Source: Plesiocystis pacifica SIR-1
GTDB taxonomy: Bacteria; Myxococcota_A; Polyangia; Nannocystales; Nannocystaceae
Reading direction: 5' to 3'
Assembly (NCBI RefSeq): GCF_000170895.1
Contig: NZ_ABCS01000007.1
Span: forward strand, 106,348-170,347
Length of the DNA stretch: 64,000 nucleotides
Made by a program: the position numbers and the translations under genes
The notes under the pieces: generated by a model
Told to the model about the DNA's origin: nothing
What the model saw: only the letters and a program-made list of their open reading frames with translations
The model's database searches: none
Shown here: positions 33,769 through 41,248 of the stretch, piece by piece
How positions within the stretch are numbered: position 1 is the stretch's first letter
How the letters are laid out: each line of letters opens with the position of its first letter

Positions 33769-34692
33769 CTAGAAGGCGTCGAGGAGCGCCTGCTTGACGT
33801 TGGCGTAGCCCTCGTCCGTCGACAGGTTGGTATTGACCTCGCCGCCCTGGTCGAGGAACACCGCCATGGTCCCGTCCGCGTGGTAGATGACCAGGTCGTC
33901 CTTGGTCCCCCCGTGGAGGTCCCAGGCGTCGACCTCGTCGATGTCCTGGAAGAGCGGGAAGGCGCAGCGATCGACGAGGTTCTGGCGATCGTCGTCGTTG
34001 TCGGCCGAGGTCGCGTTGATCGCGATCATCTGGACGTCGTAGCCCTCGAGGGCGAGCTCGAGGCGCATCTCCTCCATCTTGCCGGCCTGGCTCTGGCAGT
34101 AGCTGCACCACCCGGCGAGCATGGCGATGAGGGTGACGTGGCCCTCGAAGGAGTCGAGGCCGTAGGTCTCGGTGTAGCCGCAGCTTTGGGGCTGGAAGTC
34201 GTAGAGGTCCCAGATCGGCGCGCACTCGGGGCACGGCGGCTCGCCGGTCTCGGTGCCCTCTTCGCCGGTGTCCGTGGTCGTCTCGCCGCCCGTGTCCGTG
34301 GTCTCGCCGCCCGTGTCCGTCTCGGTCCCGGTGTCCGTGTCGACCCCGGTGTCCGTGTCCATGCCGCCGTCGGTGGTGTCCTCGCCCGTGTCCGTCTCCG
34401 GCTCGGGGTCGAGGATCGGCGTGACGCCGACGCACGCCGGCTCGCCGGTGTCGGACTCCCCGGTCGTGCCCGACTCCCCGGTGCTCGCCTCGGTGCCCTC
34501 GGTGTCCAGCGTGGCCCCGTCCGTGCCTTCGGTGCTCCCGGTGCCGCCCGTGCTGCCGGCCTCCGTGCCCGCGTCGTCGCCGTTGCCACCGAGGACCGGC
34601 TCCTCGCCAGGGCACGCGGTGAGCATCAAGGCGGCGCTCATCGACAGGACCAGGACCGAGGCGCGGGGTTTTCCAAGGTCGAGAGCAAGCAT
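33769..34692 (-). CDS. Thioredoxin-fold lipoprotein with a Thr-Asp repeat linker
   Basis: A 307-residue lipoprotein (lipobox L-T-A-C, Cys about 27). Residues about 30-155 are a disordered linker of TDTG, TGESG and GGETT repeats. The C-terminal domain (about 170-307) is TlpA/thioredoxin-like: SFEGHVTLIAMLAGWCSYCQS holds a W-C-x-x-C redox pair, followed by FPLFQDIDEVDAWDLHGGTKDDLVIYHADG. It therefore probably handles thiol-disulfide exchange in the periplasm or on the outer surface, far from the membrane on its long tether. ATG 34692 starts the signal peptide. It is divergent from the cytochrome-rhodanese gene. Confidence 0.82.
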   Translation of the reverse strand: MLALDLGKPRASVLVLSMSAALMLTACPGEEPVLGGNGDDAGTEAGSTGGTGSTEGTDGATLDTEGTEASTGESGTTGESDTGEPACVGVTPILDPEPETDTGEDTTDGGMDTDTGVDTDTGTETDTGGETTDTGGETTTDTGEEGTETGEPPCPECAPIWDLYDFQPQSCGYTETYGLDSFEGHVTLIAMLAGWCSYCQSQAGKMEEMRLELALEGYDVQMIAINATSADNDDDRQNLVDRCAFPLFQDIDEVDAWDLHGGTKDDLVIYHADGTMAVFLDQGGEVNTNLSTDEGYANVKQALLDAF

Positions 34693-34908
34693 GGGGCCCA
34701 CTCTACCCCTTCGCGTACGGGACGCGGACCGCGGAGAGTGCGTCCTGGGTCCACGGGTTAGGTCACTGCTTGAGATTTCACAAAAATCACCGGACAAAGC
34801 TGTGCTTGGCCGTCAACGCCGTTTGATCGCCAACTCGCGCGACGTGCAGCTTCTGCGACACCCACGCGGGGGGCCAGAGAGACGACCCGGCCGCGCTACC
34901 CTCCCGCC

Positions 34909-36021
34909 ATGGCGCGCATGCTCTCGACCACTTCGCTGGCCGTCGCCCTGATCGCGCTGGCCTGCGTGCCCGACCCGGCCGCGGAGTCCGGCAACGACGA
35001 CGTCGCCGACTCGGACTCCGAGTCGGACACGGGCACGCCCGAAGAGCGGGGCGCCGCGCTCTACGACAAGTACTGCGCCTTTTGCCACGGCGACGTCGGC
35101 CAGGGCTACACGGCGGACAACGCCAACGCGCTGAGCAACCAGGAATTCCTGCGCATCGCCAGCGACGACTTCCTGGCCACGAGCATCCGCTACGGCCGGC
35201 CGGGGACCTCGATGTCGGCCTGGGGCGAGGACAAGGCCGGGCCGCTCTCGGACCAGGACATCGACGACATCGTCACCTTCATCCGCACCTGGCAAGAGCT
35301 GCCCTCGGCCGGCCCAGAGGTCGACGCCTACGAAATCGACGAGACCGCCTCGATCCTCCGCGGCGAGACCTACTACGGCGTCTACGGCTGCGAGGACTGC
35401 CACGGGATCCAGGGCGTGGGCGGGACCTTCATGACCCTCGAGAACCCCTGGTTCCTGACCACCGTCAGCGACGGCTACCTGCGCGAGAGCATCGTCCGCG
35501 GCCGACCCGGCACGCCCATGCCCAGCTACCAAAGCGGCGCGGACACGGACCTGAGCGACCTGCAGGTCGACGACATCATCAAGCTGATCCGCAGCTGGGA
35601 GCGGGAGCCCAACACCGACCCCCTGCCCCCCTTCGAGCCCGACGTCAGCGACGCGGTCATCAACCCCGACGGCCCCGACCCGGACTTCGTGCCCGTGGAC
35701 GGGCGCTTCATCGGCGCGGACCTGGTCAAGTCGGCCCTCGACATGGGCGCAAAGATGATCCTGCTCGACGCCCGGCCCCACGCCGACTACGTCGACGGGC
35801 ACCTCGAGGGCGCCGTCTCGATCCCCTTCTTCGACCTGCCCAAGGTCATCGACGAGCTGCCCCAGGACGTCTGGATCATCAACTACTGCGGCTGTCCTCA
35901 CGCCGTCTCCGGTCAGAGCTTCGACGCCCTCGCGGAGGCTGGGTTCACGAACATCGCGGTGCTCGACGAGGGCTACTACTACTGGGTCGAGCAGGGTTAT
36001 CCGATCGTCGAAGGCGAGTGA
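34909..36021 (+). CDS. Dihaem cytochrome c fused to a rhodanese domain (lipoprotein)
   Basis: A 370-residue lipoprotein (signal MARMLSTTSLAVALIAL, lipobox L-A-C). Two cytochrome c domains follow: YCAFCHGD with distal GRPGTSMSAWG (about 45-125), and GCEDCHGIQG with GRPGTPMPSY (about 150-225). The C-terminal third (about 265-370) is rhodanese-like: MILLDARPHADYVDGHLEGAVSIPFFDL, with the active-site Cys in the loop YCGCPHA. The combination suggests periplasmic sulfur or thiol chemistry coupled to electron transfer. The loop differs from the standard CRxGxR, so sulfurtransferase activity is not certain. ATG 34909 or 34918 are both possible. Confidence 0.85.
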   Translation: MARMLSTTSLAVALIALACVPDPAAESGNDDVADSDSESDTGTPEERGAALYDKYCAFCHGDVGQGYTADNANALSNQEFLRIASDDFLATSIRYGRPGTSMSAWGEDKAGPLSDQDIDDIVTFIRTWQELPSAGPEVDAYEIDETASILRGETYYGVYGCEDCHGIQGVGGTFMTLENPWFLTTVSDGYLRESIVRGRPGTPMPSYQSGADTDLSDLQVDDIIKLIRSWEREPNTDPLPPFEPDVSDAVINPDGPDPDFVPVDGRFIGADLVKSALDMGAKMILLDARPHADYVDGHLEGAVSIPFFDLPKVIDELPQDVWIINYCGCPHAVSGQSFDALAEAGFTNIAVLDEGYYYWVEQGYPIVEGE

Positions 36022-36126
36022 GCCTGCGAGTGCCAGCCCACCCCGCGGTCGGCCCGCGCAGGGGTGACACCGCCCCGCTCGAACTCGACCGTTGACGCCC
36101 GCTGCCGAGGGACTAAGGGTCCCTTC

Positions 36127-37065
36127 ATGGGCGCGCGTCGTCTCGAGTTGTTGTGCCCCTTCGCGGCGCTGCCCTTCGCCCTGGGCTGCACCATGGCGAA
36201 CCCCCAGTTCGACGGCATCGAGGCCGTGGACAGCTTCGCGGACAGCTTCGAGGACGGGGACGAGAGCATGGGAGAGAGCAGCGACTCGGGCGCAGGGGAG
36301 AGCTCGGAGTCCGGGACCGACGACGCGGGCACGACGACCACCGAGTCGGGCTCGAGCGAGGACACGGGCACCAACACGGGCACCAGTAGCGAAGACACGA
36401 GCGACGCCGAGGACAGCTCCGAGACCAGCGCCCTCGAGCCCTTCGCCTGCCCCGAGGACCCGAGCCTGCGCGCTTGCTACACCTTCGACGACAACCTGGC
36501 CAAGTACGACGGCTCGGGCAACGAAAACCACCTGGCCGCCAGCAGCTTCGCGATGATCGCGGGCCTGTCCGGGGACGCCCTGCACTGCAACGAGAGCAAG
36601 GCCGTGCACGCCCTCGACTCGCCGAGCCTCGACATCACCGGGCCCCTGTCGATCAGCGCGTGGGTGCGCACGGAGGCCTACCCCAACACCGGGCGCGCGG
36701 TGTGGCTCGACAACTCTGGGCAGTACGGGCTCTTGCTCGACTCGAGCGCCGGCTACGTGTGCCGCGTGCTCACCTCCCAGGGCGCCTACCAGGTCGACGC
36801 GCCCTTCGAGACCGTCCCCCTCGACGCGTGGACCCACCTCGCCTGCGTCTACGACGGCTCGAGCGTCTCGCTCTACGCTGGCGGTGACCTGCTCGACAGC
36901 CTGGCCGCAGGCGGGACCCCCCAGGTCGGCAACGCCGAGCCGGTGACCGTGGGCAGCAACAGCCCGGCCTTCGACGAGCCCTGCACCGGCGCCATCGACT
37001 CGCTCTCGGTCTACGCGCGGGCGCTGACCCCTGGCGAGATCGATGCGATGGCCGACGCTGGCTAA
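36127..37065 (+). CDS. LamG-domain lipoprotein
   Basis: A 312-residue lipoprotein. MGARRLELLCPFAALPFALGC gives the lipobox A-L-G-C (Cys21). Residues about 35-115 are a Glu/Ser/Asp/Thr-rich linker. The rest (from FACPEDPSLRACYTFDDNL) is a LamG/concanavalin-type beta-sandwich: ITGPLSISAWVRTEAYPN, DAWTHLACVYDGSSVSLYAGG, TGAIDSLSVYARALTPGEIDAM. This fold usually binds carbohydrate or mediates adhesion at the cell surface. ATG 36127 starts the signal. It follows the cytochrome-rhodanese gene by 105 bp on the same strand; a shared role is not evident. Confidence 0.85.
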   Translation: MGARRLELLCPFAALPFALGCTMANPQFDGIEAVDSFADSFEDGDESMGESSDSGAGESSESGTDDAGTTTTESGSSEDTGTNTGTSSEDTSDAEDSSETSALEPFACPEDPSLRACYTFDDNLAKYDGSGNENHLAASSFAMIAGLSGDALHCNESKAVHALDSPSLDITGPLSISAWVRTEAYPNTGRAVWLDNSGQYGLLLDSSAGYVCRVLTSQGAYQVDAPFETVPLDAWTHLACVYDGSSVSLYAGGDLLDSLAAGGTPQVGNAEPVTVGSNSPAFDEPCTGAIDSLSVYARALTPGEIDAMADAG

Positions 37066-37340
37066 CAGGACATCGGGAATGATCGGCGACCCGAGCGAGG
37101 TCGTCGCGGTCCTGGTCGAGGAGGTCGAGCGCCCGCCGGGGATCGGCCGCTGCGGCGGGTCGTCGGCAAGGACATCGCGCCAGGGGTCTCGGCCATCAAC
37201 GACACCTGCGCCGCCGTCGAGGGCGAGATCCTCAAAGCCTTCGGCATGCAGGGCCGAGGCCAAGGCCAAAGCCAAGGCCAGTCCCCCGGCTTTGGCAACC
37301 CCGGCCCGGGCAGTACCATCCTCGCCGCAGGCCCGCCCTC

Positions 37341-38597
37341 ATGCCCAAGAAGCTCGTCAAAAATCGCCTCGGGCGCCTGCGCCAGTTCGCGGGCGCCGGC
37401 CTGCGCATGGGCGCCGACATGGCCCTGGGCCGCGAGGGCGCCGGCGCCGAGAAGGCCGCGGAGATCCTCGGCAACCTGCGCGGGGTCGCGACCAAGGTCG
37501 GGCAGATGGCCGGCTACATCGACGGCGTCATCCCGGAGGAGCAGCGCGAGGCCTACGAAAAGTGGATGCAGACCCTGCTCGACCAGGCCCCGAGCTCGGA
37601 CCCCGAGCAGGTCCGCCGGCAGGTCCGCGAGCAGCTCGGCCGCCCCCTCGACGAGGCCTTCGCCGAGTTCGACGAGACCCCCGTCGCCAGCGCGAGCATC
37701 GGCCAGGTCCACCGCGCCGTGCTCCCCGACGGCCGCGTCGTCGCCGTCAAGGTCCAGCACCCCGGCATCGACGAGGCCATGCGCAACGACCTGGCCAACT
37801 CGGCCATGGTCGAGCAGACCTTCCGCCTGTTCGCCGGGAGCAAGTTCGAGTCCAAGCGCATCGCCGAGGAGATCCGCCAGCGCTTCGCCGAGGAGCTCGA
37901 CTACGCGCTCGAGGCCCGGCGCCAGCGCGAGATCCGTGCGCTGCACCTGGGCGACCCGGCGATCCGCATCCCCGAGCTCGTCGACTCGCACTGCGCCGCG
38001 AAGGTCCTGACCATGGAGTGGGCCGAGGGCCTGGACTTTTCCGAGGCCGCGGCCGCCCCGGAGGCGCTGCGCCGGCAGTGGGCCGAGGCGATGTGGCGCT
38101 TCGCCTACAAGAGCGTGCTGATCGGCGGCCAATTCAACGCCGACCCGCACCCGGGCAACTACAAGTTTCACCGCGACGGGCGGGTGACCTTCCTCGACCA
38201 CGGCTGCGTCCAGGAGGCCGACCAGGCCCACCGAGACGCCGGCGCCGCGACCCACCGAGCCGCCTGCCTGGGCGACGTCCCGGCCTTCGAGGCCGCCGCC
38301 CGCGAGATGCTCGGCCTGCGCGGCGGGGTGTTCGAGCGCGCGGCCATGGACTACCTCCACGAGGCCTTCCGGCCCCAGCTGCAGTCGCCCTACCGCATCG
38401 AGCGTCACTACGTCGCCGGCCTCGCCAAGCGCTTCAAGGACATCTTCCAGGTCGCGCGCACGTGCACGGACGACAGCTACGTGCCCTTCGAAGAGGGCGT
38501 GTTCTTCCTCAACCGGCTGCAGTTCGGCTTCTACTCGGTGCTCGCGCGCCTCGACGTGGAGGTCGACTACGCCCAGGTCGAGCTCCAATTTCTCTAG
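37341..38597 (+). CDS. ABC1/AarF/UbiB-type atypical kinase
   Basis: A 418-residue member of the ABC1 (AarF/UbiB/ADCK) atypical kinase family. The family-specific KxGQ motif is ATKVGQMAGYIDG, the Ala-rich loop VASASIGQVHRA replaces a Gly-rich loop, the ATP-binding Lys is in VVAVKVQHPG, and the catalytic and metal residues are in FNADPHPGNY and FLDHGC. Members act in ubiquinone biosynthesis and lipid/isoprenoid homeostasis; there is no C-terminal membrane pair as in UbiB, and no ubi genes are adjacent. ATG 37341 fits the family. Bases 37066-37340 show no gene. Repeat A5 begins directly after the stop. Confidence 0.92.
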   Translation: MPKKLVKNRLGRLRQFAGAGLRMGADMALGREGAGAEKAAEILGNLRGVATKVGQMAGYIDGVIPEEQREAYEKWMQTLLDQAPSSDPEQVRRQVREQLGRPLDEAFAEFDETPVASASIGQVHRAVLPDGRVVAVKVQHPGIDEAMRNDLANSAMVEQTFRLFAGSKFESKRIAEEIRQRFAEELDYALEARRQREIRALHLGDPAIRIPELVDSHCAAKVLTMEWAEGLDFSEAAAAPEALRRQWAEAMWRFAYKSVLIGGQFNADPHPGNYKFHRDGRVTFLDHGCVQEADQAHRDAGAATHRAACLGDVPAFEAAAREMLGLRGGVFERAAMDYLHEAFRPQLQSPYRIERHYVAGLAKRFKDIFQVARTCTDDSYVPFEEGVFFLNRLQFGFYSVLARLDVEVDYAQVELQFL

Positions 38598-38730
38598 GGC
38601 CCCCACGGAGGTCTCGAGACCGGGGACGCTTCGTCGCTCCGCTCCTCCGCTCTGGTCGTGGGGCAATGGGGTTCGTGCCCTCGAGGGGGCATCGGGTCGC
38701 CCCCGCTCGCGGGGGCGTCATCTGGCGGGC
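38598..38730 (+). repeat. Family A 3'-end element (copy A5)
   Basis: Begins at the first base after the AarF stop. It holds gtctcgagac (palindrome), the core cgcttcgtcgctccgctcc (from about 38627), the hairpin gcccccgc-tc-gcgggggc (38699-38716) and the tctggcggg end motif (38721-38729). Confidence 0.85.
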
Positions 38731-38785
38731 GTGAGACCACCTCGACCGAGGAGTCGCGGAGCGGGAGCCTGGGCCGCCTCTGAGT

Positions 38786-41227
38786 TCAAGGAGCTTCCGG
38801 CACGACGGTCATCGCCGGGGCGCGCTGTGAACCGTCGGCGGCGACGATCAGCTCGCGCGCGTAGCTGCCGAAGGTCCCGTCGCCGTCGAGGTCGCCCTCG
38901 GCCTTGGCCACGAAGCGGCACGCGTCGCCGTCGAGGGCCGCCGAGAAGCTGTAGTGGTAGCGATGCCCCGGGGCCGCGGCGCCCTGGGGGGTGTAGCCGA
39001 GCTTGGCCCACGCGCCCTCGGACCACGCCTCGCTCGGGTACTGGCCCGCGTCGGCTCGGGGGTCCTCGGACTGCGCCCGGCAGCGCCCGCCCGGGCCGGC
39101 GTTGCAGTCGAGCTCGAGGGCCGGCGTGGGTCCGGCCTCGCCGACCAGCTCCTCGCACCCGCCGCTGCGCTCGCGCACGGCCAGGGCCGTCGACAAGATC
39201 CGCTGGGTCTCCTCGCTGGGCTCGCGGGCCTGGGCCTGGCGGCTGAACTCGACCACGGCCGGGAGCGCGACGGCGCTGAGCAAGCTGAGCTCGAGCATGC
39301 CCACGGCCCCGTGGTGGCGCGGGGCCTGGCCCACGCGCGCGCGGTAGGCCGGCGCGCGCGGAGACTCCCCGTAGGCCTCGACCAGGCCGGCGTAGGGGCT
39401 CTCGCCCGCCTTGGCCGAAGCTCCAGCCCCAGCCAAGACGGCGTCGAGGGCCTGGCCCGCGGCCTCGCGCTCGGCCGCGTCGCTCGCGGCGTCGAAGGGC
39501 ACGACCGTCAGCTGAGCGAGCCAGCGCCCGTCGACCCGGCGCAGCCACACGTCGACGCTCGACCACGGCGCGAGGGCGTGGAAGGCCTCGGCGATCCCGG
39601 CCGCCGCCGCGTCGAGGGTCGCCTCGTCCACGCCCTCCGTCGGGCCCAGGAGCTCGCGCAGCTCGTCCTCCGAGGGGGGCACCTGCCAGTCGTCGAGGAC
39701 GACGTGGAACACCACCCCGACCTCCCCGTCCACGAGCGCGCGGCCCAAGGTGGGCGGCAGGGCCGAGAGGGTCGCGGGCGTGGGCCCGGTCCCGCGCAGC
39801 TTGCCCAGGGCCTCCGGGGTGGCCTCGACCTCGCCCAGCACGAAGCTGGCGTAGTCGCCGTAGGCCCACAGCTTGCCGCGCAGGTCCACGCCCAGGGTCG
39901 AGCGCCAGTCGTCGAGGGTCTCGCCCGCGAACAGCATGCCCACCGCCGGGACGAGCTTGCCGTCGAGGGCGACGGGCTTGCGCTCGAACTCGACCTTCAG
40001 CCCCGAGAGCGGGCCGGCCTCCACGGGCTTGCCCGGGAGCATGCCCGCGAGGCTCATGATCGCCTGGGAGCTGGCCTTGAAGTCGCTCGTGCCGACCTGC
40101 ACGACGATCGCGTCGGGGTCGTCGTGGGCGCCCAGGTAGAGCTCGCCCGTGAGCGCGTCGACGACCTCCCCGGCCATGCCCGCGGCGGCCGGGGGCAGCT
40201 GCTCGCTGACCGCCTTGGGGTCGAGGCGCAGCCAGGCGAAGGAGGCCCCGGGCACGAGGCTGCGCAACGCCGGGGCCGGGCCGGGAGCGAGCAGGCCCTC
40301 GCCCGCCGCGTCCTCGCCCGCCGCGAACTCCCGAGGCAACGGCACGCTCAGCTCCCACAGCCCCGGATCCGTGCGCAGCGCGGCGATCAGTTGGGGCTCC
40401 GCCGGCTCCTCCTCGCCGGTCCCGAGCCCCTGTTCGGGCAGCGGGCCCAGGCGCAGCACCAGGTTGGTCGCGTCGAGCTCGACGCCGGGCAGCTCCCTGG
40501 CCAGGGTCGAGACCCGCGCCGCTCCCTGACCGCCCGCGGCGTGAGGCTCGGCGCCCTCCACCACGCAGGCGTACCAACCTTCATGGCCGTCGCCCTCGAT
40601 GGCCCCGCAGCCCCGGGTCCAGGCGGCGGCTTCGGCCCCCAGCAAGCTCGCCAGCGTGCTCACGCGATCGAGGCCCTCGGCCGAGAAGATCAGCGTCGGC
40701 GAGGCGTTGAGGTTGGCGACGATGAACCCGCGATCGAGGGCGATGCCAGCGCTCTCGAGGCCCGCGAGGATCAGCGCGAGGGCGTCCCGGGTCCGCTTCA
40801 ATCGTGCCTTCGCCGCCTCGCCGGACCTCGGCGCGTCCGGAGGCTGCGCCTGGGCCTCGCTCGCGTCGAGCAGCGGGGCCAGGCCGTCGAGGGCGCGCTG
40901 CAGCGGCCCCGCCATCACGGCCTCGACCCGCCGGGCCTGGGCGAGCACGGGCCGGAGATCACGGACGATCAGGTAGTCCTCGCAGTCGGCGGGCAGCAGG
41001 TCGAGCTGGTCCTCGAGGCTCCGGGCGTAGCGCGCCTTGGGCAGCTCGCGGACGTCGCTGGCCTTGGCCGCCTCGACGTCCTCGTAGACCAGCGGCTTGG
41101 ACCGCTCCTCGACCGAGGGCTCGTCGTCCTTCTTGCACGCGCTCCCGGCCCCAGCCAGGGCGAGGGCGAGGCTCACCGCACCCAGGCGCAGGGGACACCA
41201 AAAGCTCGGGAGGCGCGAGGTCGGCAC
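38786..41227 (-). CDS. Large lipoprotein with a pilin-like C-terminal module
   Basis: An 813-residue lipoprotein (lipobox G-S-A-C at about residue 31, followed by KKDDEPS). The main body (about 60-650) is Ala/Leu/Glu-rich, with repeated alpha-beta segments (LDLLPADCEDYLIVRDL, ALDRGFIVANLNASPTLIF, AIVVQVGTSDFKA) and resembles long uncharacterised myxobacterial DUF3352-like envelope proteins. The last about 140 residues contain GMLELSLLSAVALPAVVEFS, like a prepilin N-terminal helix, and then AWAKLGYTPQ, RYHYSFSA and AKAEGDLDGDGTFGSYA, the layout of the C-terminal half of type IV pilin-like proteins. The role is unknown. Confidence 0.78.
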   Translation of the reverse strand: MPTSRLPSFWCPLRLGAVSLALALAGAGSACKKDDEPSVEERSKPLVYEDVEAAKASDVRELPKARYARSLEDQLDLLPADCEDYLIVRDLRPVLAQARRVEAVMAGPLQRALDGLAPLLDASEAQAQPPDAPRSGEAAKARLKRTRDALALILAGLESAGIALDRGFIVANLNASPTLIFSAEGLDRVSTLASLLGAEAAAWTRGCGAIEGDGHEGWYACVVEGAEPHAAGGQGAARVSTLARELPGVELDATNLVLRLGPLPEQGLGTGEEEPAEPQLIAALRTDPGLWELSVPLPREFAAGEDAAGEGLLAPGPAPALRSLVPGASFAWLRLDPKAVSEQLPPAAAGMAGEVVDALTGELYLGAHDDPDAIVVQVGTSDFKASSQAIMSLAGMLPGKPVEAGPLSGLKVEFERKPVALDGKLVPAVGMLFAGETLDDWRSTLGVDLRGKLWAYGDYASFVLGEVEATPEALGKLRGTGPTPATLSALPPTLGRALVDGEVGVVFHVVLDDWQVPPSEDELRELLGPTEGVDEATLDAAAAGIAEAFHALAPWSSVDVWLRRVDGRWLAQLTVVPFDAASDAAEREAAGQALDAVLAGAGASAKAGESPYAGLVEAYGESPRAPAYRARVGQAPRHHGAVGMLELSLLSAVALPAVVEFSRQAQAREPSEETQRILSTALAVRERSGGCEELVGEAGPTPALELDCNAGPGGRCRAQSEDPRADAGQYPSEAWSEGAWAKLGYTPQGAAAPGHRYHYSFSAALDGDACRFVAKAEGDLDGDGTFGSYARELIVAADGSQRAPAMTVVPEAP

Positions 41228-41248
41228 CCCCGGAGCCTACCCGACCTG

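Noticed and set aside
34813..37275. An 820-codon minus-strand frame
   Set aside because: It is antisense to the cytochrome-rhodanese and LamG genes, whose CxxCH and LamG motifs are unambiguous.
37066..37340. Small gene between the LamG and AarF genes
   Set aside because: Only Ala/Lys/Pro-rich translations result, with no start signal or motif.
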